In this document: positions 1-8,234 of the stretch, piece by piece
Layout of the letters: each line of letters begins with the position of its first letter
Numbering within the stretch: position 1 is the stretch's first letter
The notes under the pieces: model-generated
What the model was told of the DNA's origin: nothing
The model's input: only the letters and a program-made list of their open reading frames with translations
The model's database searches: none
Position numbers and translations under genes: made by a program
Assembly (NCBI GenBank): GCA_963522145.1
Contig: CAUQXI010000003.1
Location: forward strand, 62,001-126,000
Length of the DNA stretch: 64,000 nt
Direction: 5' to 3'
DNA from: Mesorhizobium_B sp963522145
GTDB taxonomy: Bacteria > Pseudomonadota > Alphaproteobacteria > Rhizobiales > Rhizobiaceae

Positions 1-113
1 ACGGCATCCTTCATCCGTCCGACCGTGAAGACGGCCGATCGGTGCGCGCGGGCTTCCTGCATTACGTGCCGCTCGCCGAGGACAGCGCGGAACCGTCAGC
101 GCCGCAGCCTTGA
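1..113 (+). CDS. 3' end of an unidentified gene (truncated by the window edge)
   Basis: An open frame reads in from the left edge (first whole codon at base 3) and ends at TGA 111-113, giving 37 residues ending EDSAEPSAPQP. Most third positions are G or C, as in the neighbouring real genes, which is why I take it as coding. The fragment is too short to name a family. It ends 34 bases before ispH on the same strand, so it could be co-transcribed with it. Confidence 0.45.
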   Translation, partial: GILHPSDREDGRSVRAGFLHYVPLAEDSAEPSAPQP

Positions 114-147
114 CAGTGGCGGGGTAGGGCCTCCATGTCAGCCGCGA

Positions 148-1164
148 ATGCTGACCCGGACCGACATATCCAAGCCGCCGCTCACTTTGCGCCTGTGCGA
201 GCCGCGCGGCTTCTGCGCGGGCGTGGATCGGGCGATCCAGATCGTGGTGCTTGCCCTCAAGAAGCACGGAGCGCCTGTCTATGTGCGCCATGAGATCGTG
301 CATAACCGCTTTGTCGTGGAGGGGCTGAGGGCGCAGGGCGCGGTCTTCATCGAGGAACTGGACGAGATTCCCGATGCGCATCGCGACCGGCCGGTCGTCT
401 TCTCCGCCCATGGCGTGCCGCAATCCGTGCCGGCGGAGGCGCAGGCGCGCAACCTGTTCTTCCTGGACGCCACCTGTCCGCTGGTTTCCAAGGTCCACAA
501 GCAGGCCATGCGCCACCAGCGGCTCGGCCGCCATGTCCTGCTGATCGGCCATAAGGGGCATCCCGAAGTGATCGGCACCATGGGCCAGTTGCCGCCCGGC
601 GCGGTGACGCTGGTCGAGACCGAGGCGGATGTGGCGGCGCTTGCCCTGAGAAACGAGACGGAACTCGGCTTTGTCACCCAGACCACGCTTTCGGTGGATG
701 ACACCGCGGGCGTGATCGCAGCACTTCAAGCGCGGTTCCCGTTCATCCAGGCGCCGTCGAGCGACTCCATCTGCTACGCCACGACCAACCGTCAGGACGC
801 GGTGAAGGAAACGGCGCCGGGCACCGACCTGTTCCTGATCGTGGGCGCGCCGAACTCGTCCAACTCCAAACGGCTCGTCGAAGTGGCGGCGCGTGCCGGC
901 GCGCGCCATGCGCTCCTTGTCCAGCGCGCCGCGGAAATCCCGTGGAACGAACTCGCGAACCTTCAGGTGGTCGGCCTTTCCGCCGGAGCCTCCGCGCCCG
1001 AGGTGATCGTGGATGAGATCGTGCAAGCCTTTCGCGATCGCTTTGCAGTGACGCTCGATCTCGCCATCACGCGGGTCGAAACCGAAGACTTCCCGGTGAT
1101 GCGCGCACTTCGCGATGTGCCGCTCGAGGCAGCCGACATGGCCTTTGTCAACGGTTCCGCCTGA
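148..1164 (+). CDS. ispH: 4-hydroxy-3-methylbut-2-enyl diphosphate reductase (IspH/LytB)
   Basis: Last enzyme of the non-mevalonate isoprenoid pathway; reduces HMBPP to isopentenyl and dimethylallyl diphosphate with a [4Fe-4S] cluster in the cytoplasm. The 338-residue product has the three cluster cysteines in family context: C23 (RGFCAGVDRAI), C110 (DATCPLVSKVH) and C209 (SICYATTNRQ), plus the substrate-pocket histidines in SAHGVP and GHPEVIGT. The frame is open from base 25, but the family N-terminus fits the ATG at 148, and upstream residues do not look like protein. The stop codon overlaps the start of thrB (ATGA), so the two are probably translationally coupled. Confidence 0.97.
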   Translation: MLTRTDISKPPLTLRLCEPRGFCAGVDRAIQIVVLALKKHGAPVYVRHEIVHNRFVVEGLRAQGAVFIEELDEIPDAHRDRPVVFSAHGVPQSVPAEAQARNLFFLDATCPLVSKVHKQAMRHQRLGRHVLLIGHKGHPEVIGTMGQLPPGAVTLVETEADVAALALRNETELGFVTQTTLSVDDTAGVIAALQARFPFIQAPSSDSICYATTNRQDAVKETAPGTDLFLIVGAPNSSNSKRLVEVAARAGARHALLVQRAAEIPWNELANLQVVGLSAGASAPEVIVDEIVQAFRDRFAVTLDLAITRVETEDFPVMRALRDVPLEAADMAFVNGSA

Positions 1165-2126
1165 TGGCCGTTTATACCGATGTGGGAGAGGGCGAACTCG
1201 CCACGTTCCTCGCGCGCTACGATGTCGGCGAACTGCTCTCCTACAAGGGCATCGCGGAAGGCACCGAAAACTCGAATTTCCTGCTTCACACCGGGCGCGG
1301 CTCCTTCATCCTGACGCTCTATGAAAAGCGGGTCGAGCAGGCTGATCTGCCGTTCTTTCTCGGCCTGATGGAGCATCTGGTCGCGCGTGGCATCTCCTGC
1401 CCGCAGCCGGTTCGTGGGGCAGACGGCGCGATGACGGGCACGCTCGCCGGCCGGCCAGCAGCCCTCGTCACCTTTCTCGAAGGCGTGTGGGTGCGCCGCC
1501 CGACCGTCACCCATTGCCGCGAGGTTGGCGCCGCCTTGGCCGCGCTTCATCTCGCGGGGGCCGATTTCAGCGGCCGGCGCGAAAACGCGCTGGGGCTGCC
1601 CGGCTGGAAATCGTTGTGGGAAGCATCCCGCGCACGCGCCGACGAGGTTGAGCCCGGCCTTGCGGCCGAAGTGGAAGCGGAATTCGCCGCCATTGAAAGT
1701 GGCTGGCCCTCCGGTCTGCCGCGCGGCGTGATCCACGCCGATCTTTTTCCCGACAACGGGTTCTTTCTGAGCGAGAGGCTGTCGGGCGTGATCGACTTCT
1801 ATTTTGCCTGCAACGACCTTTACGCCTATGATCTGGCGACCTGCCTCAACGCTTGGTGCTTCGAAAAGGATTTTTCCTTCAACATCACCAAGGCAGGGGC
1901 GATGCTCAGCGCCTATCAGGCGGTGCGTCCTCTTTCGCGGGAGGAGCGTGACGCATTGCCGATCCTCGCGCGCGGCTCGGCCCTCCGCTTCATGCTCACG
2001 CGGCTTTACGACTGGCTGACGGTTCCGGACGGCCCCCTGATCCGCAAGCGCGATCCGCTTGAATATCTCCGGAGGCTGCGCTTCCATCGCGATATCGCCT
2101 CGCCCAGCGAATACGGCCTGTCGTGA
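1164..2126 (+). CDS. thrB: Homoserine kinase (ThrB, aminoglycoside-phosphotransferase fold)
   Basis: Phosphorylates homoserine to O-phosphohomoserine, the substrate of threonine synthase, whose gene thrC lies at 9533-10939. This is the alphaproteobacterial form related to choline/aminoglycoside kinases, not the GHMP form of E. coli. Supporting motifs are the Brenner loop HADLFPDNGFF (H191) and the metal-binding segment GVIDFYFACNDLYAYDLA. Length is 320 residues, usual for the family. It overlaps ispH by one base at its start and rnhA by four bases at its end. Confidence 0.95.
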   Translation: MAVYTDVGEGELATFLARYDVGELLSYKGIAEGTENSNFLLHTGRGSFILTLYEKRVEQADLPFFLGLMEHLVARGISCPQPVRGADGAMTGTLAGRPAALVTFLEGVWVRRPTVTHCREVGAALAALHLAGADFSGRRENALGLPGWKSLWEASRARADEVEPGLAAEVEAEFAAIESGWPSGLPRGVIHADLFPDNGFFLSERLSGVIDFYFACNDLYAYDLATCLNAWCFEKDFSFNITKAGAMLSAYQAVRPLSREERDALPILARGSALRFMLTRLYDWLTVPDGPLIRKRDPLEYLRRLRFHRDIASPSEYGLS

Positions 2127-2584
2127 AAAACGTCGAAGTCTGGACGGACGGGGCCTGCTCCGGCAATCCCGGTCCCGGCGGCTGGGGCGCGATCCTGCGC
2201 TTCAACGGGATCGAGCGCGAACTCTTCGGCGGGGAGGGTGACACCACCAACAACCGCATGGAACTGCTCGCCGCGATCAACGCGCTCGGTGCGCTGAAAG
2301 AACCCTGCGCCGTCGAGCTCTATACGGACAGCAACTATGTGCGCGACGGCATCTCCGGCTGGATCGAGGGCTGGAAGCGCAATGGCTGGAAGACGGCGGC
2401 CAAGAAGCCGGTGAAGAACGCCGAGCTTTGGCAGGCGCTGGATGAGGCGCGCAGGCGGCACACGGTGACGTGGCACTGGGTGAAGGGCCATGCCGGCCAC
2501 CCTGAGAACGAGCGGGCCGACGAACTGGCGCGGGAAGGAATGAAACCGTTCAAGCGGGGCAGGGGACGGGTTGCCGGCGAATAG
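2123..2584 (+). CDS. rnhA: Ribonuclease HI
   Basis: Degrades the RNA strand of RNA-DNA hybrids, for example R-loops and primers. The 153-residue protein has the catalytic acidic set in family order: D9 in VWTDGACSGNPG, the Glu in NRMELLAAI, the Asp in YTDSNYV and the C-terminal Asp in ENERADELA, with the conserved WHWVKGHAGH loop. The start is GTG at 2123, overlapping the thrB stop as GTGA; no better ATG lies nearby. Third gene of the ispH-thrB-rnhA unit. Confidence 0.96.
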   Translation: MKNVEVWTDGACSGNPGPGGWGAILRFNGIERELFGGEGDTTNNRMELLAAINALGALKEPCAVELYTDSNYVRDGISGWIEGWKRNGWKTAAKKPVKNAELWQALDEARRRHTVTWHWVKGHAGHPENERADELAREGMKPFKRGRGRVAGE

Positions 2585-2633
2585 GACGGGCTGTTCCGCG
2601 GGCCGTCAATGCCGACGTTTCGGGCCGCGATTC

Positions 2634-3119
2634 CTAGAGCTGCTCGAGGATGCGCGCCGCTCCTGAGATCTCGGCCTTGCCGCGCTCTTCCTCGATGTTC
2701 AGCGTTTTCACCACGCCGTCCTTGACCACCATGGAGAAGCGCCGCGAGCGGATGCCCATGCCGCCTGCGCTCATGTCCGCGTCGAGCCCGAGCGCTTTGA
2801 CGAAATCGCCATTGCCGTCCGCGAGGAAGGTGATCTTGTTTTCACCGCCCGAAAACCGCGCCCACGCGCCCATCACGTGATGATCGTTCACCGAGACAAC
2901 GGCGACCTCATCCACGCCACGGTTCAGGATCGCGCTGTGGTTCTCGAGGAAGCCCGGAAGATGGTTGTTGGAGCATGTCGGCGTGAACGCGCCGGGCACG
3001 CCGAACAGAACCACCGTTCTGCCTGCGAACAGCTCTTCGCAGGTGACATCCTTGGTGCCATCAGGCGTCGCCATCTTGAAGGTTGCTTGCGGGATGCGCT
3101 CGCCTGCGGTGATCGTCAT
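2634..3119 (-). CDS. Peroxiredoxin, Prx5 type
   Basis: Thiol peroxidase reducing hydrogen peroxide or alkyl hydroperoxides. The peroxidatic cysteine is C49 in PGAFTPTCSNNHLPGF, the Prx5 signature. The only other cysteine is C27, and no Cys exists in the C-terminal half, so an intramolecular resolving cysteine at the usual Prx5 position is absent; a glutaredoxin or small thiol probably recycles it (inference). 161 residues, full length. It lies 77 bases upstream of the DsbD-alpha protein's stop on the same strand and converges on rnhA. Confidence 0.93.
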   Translation of the reverse strand: MTITAGERIPQATFKMATPDGTKDVTCEELFAGRTVVLFGVPGAFTPTCSNNHLPGFLENHSAILNRGVDEVAVVSVNDHHVMGAWARFSGGENKITFLADGNGDFVKALGLDADMSAGGMGIRSRRFSMVVKDGVVKTLNIEEERGKAEISGAARILEQL

Positions 3120-3196
3120 CGAACTTTTCTCCGGTCTGGTCCCGCCGGGGGAGCGTCACGGCGAGATAGCGCTGTGAGGCAAGAACGGAAAGGCCT

Positions 3197-4057
3197 TCAC
3201 GGCAGAGAGACAGTGCCGGAAACCGCACCGCGATCGCTCTTCAGCGTGTAGAAGACCGGCTTGCCGCTTTCGTCGAATGCCGGCTCGGACAGGGCAGGAA
3301 CCATGAAGAGCCAACTACCATCACGCTTCGAGCCTTGCGGAACCCCGAAGACGATCTTCCCACCGCCGTCCAGAAACAGCTCCGGTGCGCCTTCTCCTTC
3401 TGGCAGCGTGGCATCGAAGCTCAGAAGCGCGCCGTCACGTCCGTGCGGTCGAATGTTGAACCGCTCGTCAGCAGGCCGGGGAAGCGCGGCAAGGGCAGCC
3501 TCGACCTCGGCCTTGTCTTCTTCATCGTCGCCGGCGAGCGGGTCGAGCGAAAAACGCGTTTGAACAGGAACGCAGATCGTCTGGCAGAGCCCCAAGAAGA
3601 GGTCCGCCTCGATCTGGACGGGCTTACCCGCCGCCGCGATGGAGAACGTGACGGGAAACGATGTCGAGGCGGAATAGCCCGTCCAGGCGCCGTAGCCGTC
3701 ATCATGCCGCTCGGGAGCCGGATAGTCGAAAACTGCGCCGGCAATGTTGGTGCTGGCCGAAACATCGATGTTCGGTGGAACGCCAGCATCGCCGGGATTG
3801 CGCCAATAGGTCTTCCACCCGGGCTCAAGTTCGATCTGAATCACGCCATTGAAGTGTGTGCTCCCCGCAGCCGGTGCGATTGTGACCAAGCGGATGCTGC
3901 CGCCCTCCATCCTGACCCATCCCGTCACCGCCGCGTGAGCATCCGCGACAAACGGGAGCGCGGAGAGCGCCAGCAGAGTCAGGGAAATTGCTGCCCGGAA
4001 AGGCTGGACAAAAAATCGCGTCACTCCAGTTGACGAAATGGCGAGAGCAGCGATCAT
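3197..4057 (-). CDS. Stand-alone DsbD/ScsB-type alpha domain protein (periplasmic thiol-disulfide)
   Basis: A 286-residue exported protein matching the N-terminal, periplasmic domain of DsbD/ScsB transmembrane reductants. After a long N-region there is a hydrophobic segment ending near the Ala-rich site VADAHA, then immunoglobulin-like strands with GWKTYWRNPGDAG and the redox pair in GLCQTICVP, like the CxxxC of ScsB alpha domains. The membrane beta and thioredoxin gamma domains are absent. I start it at ATG 4055-4057, where a signal peptide fits; the frame is open further upstream but there it runs antisense to yqgE. Partner reductase unknown. Confidence 0.85.
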   Translation of the reverse strand: MIAALAISSTGVTRFFVQPFRAAISLTLLALSALPFVADAHAAVTGWVRMEGGSIRLVTIAPAAGSTHFNGVIQIELEPGWKTYWRNPGDAGVPPNIDVSASTNIAGAVFDYPAPERHDDGYGAWTGYSASTSFPVTFSIAAAGKPVQIEADLFLGLCQTICVPVQTRFSLDPLAGDDEEDKAEVEAALAALPRPADERFNIRPHGRDGALLSFDATLPEGEGAPELFLDGGGKIVFGVPQGSKRDGSWLFMVPALSEPAFDESGKPVFYTLKSDRGAVSGTVSLP

Positions 4058-4087
4058 GCTTTTGACGGTCCGGAAGAAGATGCGAGC

Positions 4088-4702
4088 GTGACGGGCATGG
4101 ACATCCTGCGCCAGAAGAAGGAAGCGGCAAGCGGCTTTCTGGACGATCAGTTCCTGATTGCCATGCCGGGGATGGAAGACGAGCGTTTTTCCCGTGCGGT
4201 GATCTATGTCTGCGCCCATTCGGAGGAAGGGGCCATGGGACTGATCATCAACCAGCCCCAATCGATGCTGTTCCCCGATCTTCTCGTGCAGCTTGGCATC
4301 ATGGACGAGAAGGCGGCGATCCGGCTGCCGCGCCGGACGCGCGACCTCGTCGTGCGCAACGGCGGCCCGGTGGATCGCAGCCGTGGCTTCGTGCTTCATT
4401 CCGGGGATTATCGCGTCGAGTCCTCGCTGGCGGTTTCGGACGAGATCTGTTTGACCGCCACCGTCGACATGCTGCGCGCGATCTCCACCGGACGAGGGCC
4501 TGAGCACGCCCTGATGGCTCTGGGCTATGCCGGATGGGGCGCGGGCCAGCTCGAGCTCGAGATCGCCGCCAATGGCTGGCTGACCTGCCCTGCCAGCCCG
4601 GAATTCCTGTTCGATAACGATCTCGACGAAACCTATGCCCGGCTGCTTTCCTCCATCGGGGTGGATGTCGCACGGCTGAGCCCCGTCGCCGGACACGCCT
4701 GA
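4088..4702 (+). CDS. UPF0301 YqgE/AlgH family protein
   Basis: A conserved single-domain protein of unclear biochemical role (UPF0301/DUF179). Family features are the opening FLDDQFLIAMPGM, the segment GAMGLIINQP, the NGGPVDRSRGFVLHS core and YAGWGAGQLE. The start is either GTG 4088 or ATG 4097; the first gives 204 residues. It diverges from the DsbD-alpha gene with only 30 bases between starts, so their promoters must overlap, and converges on the EAL gene downstream. Confidence 0.9.
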   Translation: MTGMDILRQKKEAASGFLDDQFLIAMPGMEDERFSRAVIYVCAHSEEGAMGLIINQPQSMLFPDLLVQLGIMDEKAAIRLPRRTRDLVVRNGGPVDRSRGFVLHSGDYRVESSLAVSDEICLTATVDMLRAISTGRGPEHALMALGYAGWGAGQLELEIAANGWLTCPASPEFLFDNDLDETYARLLSSIGVDVARLSPVAGHA

Positions 4703-4739
4703 TCGGGTCACGCTTCGCGAACGTCGGACTTCCCGGCTT

Positions 4740-7619
4740 TCAAGCCTGAGCCAGCCGGGATTGCTCGCGGAGCAGCTTCTGGACGGCATCGGCGGGAATG
4801 GGAACGCCGAACAGGAAGCTTTGGACATATTCGCAACCCATCTGACGGAGCTGCAACGCGTCGTTCTCGTCTGCGACGCCTTCCGTCACGACCGATAGTC
4901 CAAGCTCGTGGGCCATCGAGATCATCGATTTGAGCAGCACGCCGCGCTTGGGCGACTGATCGTCGACAAAGCTCTTGTCGATCTTGATCGTGTCGAACGG
5001 AAAGCGGGTGAGATAAGCGAGCGACGAGTAACCCGTTCCGAAATCGTCGAGCGAAAGCCCGATGCCAAGCGCCTTCAGCTTGCGCAGCATGTGCGCCGTC
5101 TGCTCGGGATTATCCATCACCAGCGACTCGGTCAGCTCCAGCCGGAAACATCGCGGCTTGAGCCCGGCGCGCGCGACCACCGAGCGAACGTCGCTCACGA
5201 GATCGCGGCGGATCAGCTGCCGGCTCGACAGATTGACGGAAACGAAAAGCGGCTGCTCGCCGACTTGATCCTGCCAGATCGACAGGTCGTCCGCCGCCTT
5301 CTGCATGGCGAAAAGCCCGAGCTGCACGATCAGGCCGCAACCTTCGGCAACGGGGATGAAGTCGGAAGGCGGAATGGATCCCCGGCGCGGGTGATCCCAG
5401 CGCATCAGTGCTTCGAAGCCGGCGACCGTCCGGTCTTCCAGGCGCACGATCGGCTGATAGGCGAGCGTCAGTTCACGCCGCTCGATCGCACGCCGGAGGT
5501 CCGATTCGATCTGCAGACGGTCGGTTCCGACCGAGCGGAAGGCGGGGCGGAAGGGCTCGATGCGGTCGCCGCCGAAGCGTTTGGCCTGCCGCATGGCAAG
5601 CTCCGCGTCCTTGACCATGTCCTCTGCCGACATCTCGCCCGCCGTCCAGCTCAGGAGGCCGACGGAGGCGGTGAGCACGATCTCGCGCTTGGCGAAGTTG
5701 ATCGGCGTGCGGATCGCCTGCTTGATCGCATCCGCCACTGCGGCGATGCGCGCCGGCTCCTGCTCGGACAGGAGCATCAGCGCGAACTGGTCGCCGCCGA
5801 AGCGGGACAGCGCGTCGCTGGGTTTTAGCAGCCGGTGAAGCCGGCGTGCGACCGTCAGCAGGATCGTATCGCCGGCCGAGATGCCCAGGCCCGCATTCAC
5901 CTGCTTGAAGCGGTCGATGTCGATCACGAAGACCGAAGGGCGGATCTTGTGCTCGCCCCTGGCGATGGCGACCATCGCTTCCAGCCGGTTCATGAACAAT
6001 TCGCGATTGGGCAGCCCGGTGAGGTTGTCGTGGACGGCATCGTGGAGCAGGCGCTCTTCCGACTTCTTCTGCTCTGTCACGTCCACCAGCGTGCCCACAC
6101 AGCGCATCACTTCGCCGTCCGAGCCCACCACCGGGCGGGCACGCAGGGCGAACCAGTGATAATGGCCGTCCGCACCGCGCAGGCGGAAGCTCTGCGAGAC
6201 TTGGCCGCGCCGATGTTCCAGGACCACGTCGAGCGTCGTGCGGAAGGCGTCCCGGTCGTCCGCATGTAACACGGGAAGCCAGTTGCGGGCCGGCCCGCCG
6301 AGGCTGTTGGGCGGCAGCCCGAGCATTCCGCTAATGTCGGGTCGCGTCACGACCTTGTCGCGCAGCACGTCCCAGTCCCAGACCACGTCGCCCGAGCCAA
6401 TCACGGCGAGCGCCTGCCGTTCCACATCGCTGAACAGCCCGTGATGAAGCGCGCCGCCGGCAAGCGCATGCTGCATGACCGTGAAGCCGATCAGAAGGAT
6501 AATCAGAATAAGCCCGCCGCCGATTGCCGGCTGCACCACGTCATTGGCGAGCGTGCCCGTCACGGCAAGCCAGCCACCGGCCAGCCAGACCAGCACCATG
6601 GTCCAGCTCGGGATCAGCATCACGGCGCGGTCGTAGTTCTGGATGCCGAGATAGATGATCAGCGCGATGCCAACGATCGCGGTCGCGGCGAACGAGAAGC
6701 GCGCGATGCCTGCCGCGACCGGCGGGTCGACCACGGCGACGCCGGCGATCGCCGCCAGCCCGAGCACCCATGCGATTGCGCCATAGGAAAAATGGCCATG
6801 CCAGCGGTTGAGGTTCAGATAGGTGAACAGGAACACCACGAAGGTGGCGGCGAGCGCGACCTCTGTTCCCGCGCGCCACATCTGCTCGTTGCCGGGCGAA
6901 ACCTCGATCACCTTGTTGAGGAACCCGAAATCCACCGAGATATAGGCGAGCACGGCCCATGACAGCGCGGCCGTTGCAGGAAACATCGAGGTTCCCTTGA
7001 CCACGAAAAGGATGGTGAGAAACAGCGCAAGCAGCCCCGCGATACCGATCACGATGCCGCGGAACAGCGTGTAGGAATTGACCGAATCCTTGTAGGCCTC
7101 GGGCTCCCAAAGATAGACCTGCGGCAGGCGCGGAGAGGCAAGCTCGGCCACGAAAGTCACCACCGCGCCGGGATCGAGCGTCAGCAGGAAAACATCGGCA
7201 TCCGCGCTCGCCTGTCGGTCGAGCGCGAAACCCTCGCTCGGCGTGATGGCGGCGATGCGGGTGGAGCCCAGGTCGGGCCAGAAGAAGCCGGAGCCGACCA
7301 GGCGGAAATGCGGCGCGACGATCAGCCTGTCGAGCTGGGTGTCGGTGGTGTTGGCCAGCGCGAACACCGCCCAGTCACCGCTCGCGCGCGCGTCCTTGGC
7401 CTCCACCTCGATGCGGCGAACGATGCCGTCTGGACCGGGCGCCGTGGAAACCTGGAAGCTGTCGCCCTTGTTGCGGAAGATTTCCGCGGCGCCGGACAGG
7501 TCGAGCGCACGATCATCACGCGAGATGCGGATAGGTTCGAGCGCCGCAGCGGGCAGAACCGTGCCGAGAAGGAGGATAAGCGCGACAAGCGTGCGCACAG
7601 ACGCGAACTGGAATCGCAC
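4740..7619 (-). CDS. Membrane sensor PAS-GGDEF-EAL protein, probable c-di-GMP phosphodiesterase
   Basis: A 959-residue signalling protein. Order: signal-like segment 1-26, an extracytoplasmic region to about 180, several membrane helices about 182-400 (resembling 7TM-DISM sensors, tentative), a PAS/PAC domain about 410-520, GGDEF about 540-690 and EAL about 705-945. The cyclase signature reads GGDQF (608-612) rather than GGDEF/GGEEF, so cyclase activity is doubtful. The EAL domain looks complete: EAL at 736-738, VNLSSRQL, RLELTES, DDFGTGYSS, KIDKSF and EGVAD. It therefore most likely hydrolyses c-di-GMP, perhaps with the GGDQF domain as a GTP-sensing module (inference). Last gene of the run thrC - M16 - GNAT - EAL; 6 bases follow the GNAT stop. 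Confidence 0.93.
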   Translation of the reverse strand: MRFQFASVRTLVALILLLGTVLPAAALEPIRISRDDRALDLSGAAEIFRNKGDSFQVSTAPGPDGIVRRIEVEAKDARASGDWAVFALANTTDTQLDRLIVAPHFRLVGSGFFWPDLGSTRIAAITPSEGFALDRQASADADVFLLTLDPGAVVTFVAELASPRLPQVYLWEPEAYKDSVNSYTLFRGIVIGIAGLLALFLTILFVVKGTSMFPATAALSWAVLAYISVDFGFLNKVIEVSPGNEQMWRAGTEVALAATFVVFLFTYLNLNRWHGHFSYGAIAWVLGLAAIAGVAVVDPPVAAGIARFSFAATAIVGIALIIYLGIQNYDRAVMLIPSWTMVLVWLAGGWLAVTGTLANDVVQPAIGGGLILIILLIGFTVMQHALAGGALHHGLFSDVERQALAVIGSGDVVWDWDVLRDKVVTRPDISGMLGLPPNSLGGPARNWLPVLHADDRDAFRTTLDVVLEHRRGQVSQSFRLRGADGHYHWFALRARPVVGSDGEVMRCVGTLVDVTEQKKSEERLLHDAVHDNLTGLPNRELFMNRLEAMVAIARGEHKIRPSVFVIDIDRFKQVNAGLGISAGDTILLTVARRLHRLLKPSDALSRFGGDQFALMLLSEQEPARIAAVADAIKQAIRTPINFAKREIVLTASVGLLSWTAGEMSAEDMVKDAELAMRQAKRFGGDRIEPFRPAFRSVGTDRLQIESDLRRAIERRELTLAYQPIVRLEDRTVAGFEALMRWDHPRRGSIPPSDFIPVAEGCGLIVQLGLFAMQKAADDLSIWQDQVGEQPLFVSVNLSSRQLIRRDLVSDVRSVVARAGLKPRCFRLELTESLVMDNPEQTAHMLRKLKALGIGLSLDDFGTGYSSLAYLTRFPFDTIKIDKSFVDDQSPKRGVLLKSMISMAHELGLSVVTEGVADENDALQLRQMGCEYVQSFLFGVPIPADAVQKLLREQSRLAQA

Positions 7620-7625
7620 CCTTTG

Positions 7626-8216
7626 TCAGCCCTTCTCTGCCAGCGTGTCGCCTGTAATCAGCGCGAACAGAAGATGATCGTGCCAGGCCCCATTGATCCG
7701 AAGAAAGGATCGCGCGACGCCTTCGCGCTGGAATCCGGCTTTTTCAAGCACGCGCACGGAGCGATGATTGCTCGGGATGCATGCGGCTTCCAGGCGATGC
7801 AGGCGGAGCGTGTTGAAAGCGTATCCGGCGACAAGCCGCACTGCCTCCACCATGTAGCCCTTGCCGGCATGCCGTTCGCCCACCCAGTAGCCGATATGCG
7901 CCGACTGGGACACGCCGTGGCGGATGTTACCAAGTGTGATGCCGCCGATGAGACGGTCGGTCTTCCGGTCGAAAATGAGAAACGAAACCGCGGCACCCGC
8001 CTCATAATCCTGCGCGTAGCGTCGAAGCCGGTTACGCCAGCTCGATCGCTCGAGCTCGTCGGTCGCCCAGCGCGGCTCCCACGGCTCCAGAAAGGCGCGA
8101 CTGTCGCGGCGGAGGGCTGCCCATTCCCGAAAATCGCGGCGCGTGGGCAGCCGCAGCATGATCCGTTCGCCCTTGAGCAGAGGGCCTTTCGCGCGGGAAA
8201 GAAACAGGCCGAACAC
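7626..8216 (-). CDS. GNAT-family N-acetyltransferase, RimJ/RimL-like
   Basis: 196 residues with the RimJ/RimL-type GNAT fold: acetyl-CoA loop region GYWVGERHAGKGYMVEAVR and the C-terminal NHRSVRVLEKAGFQREG motif followed by GAWHDHLLFAL, typical of enzymes acetylating ribosomal-protein N-termini. The true substrate cannot be read from sequence. It follows the M16 peptidase by 18 bases and precedes the EAL gene by 6, in one minus-strand operon. Confidence 0.9.
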   Translation of the reverse strand: MFGLFLSRAKGPLLKGERIMLRLPTRRDFREWAALRRDSRAFLEPWEPRWATDELERSSWRNRLRRYAQDYEAGAAVSFLIFDRKTDRLIGGITLGNIRHGVSQSAHIGYWVGERHAGKGYMVEAVRLVAGYAFNTLRLHRLEAACIPSNHRSVRVLEKAGFQREGVARSFLRINGAWHDHLLFALITGDTLAEKG

Positions 8217-8234
8217 GAAGGCCGAAGCCGCTGG

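Noticed and set aside
963..2087. 374-codon minus-strand frame over ispH/thrB
   Set aside because: Antisense artefact of GC-rich coding sequence; no domain signals, and both genes beneath it are certain.
4055..4828. N-terminal extension of the DsbD-alpha frame
   Set aside because: The extra 257 codons run antisense to yqgE and lack any domain; a signal peptide fits the internal ATG.
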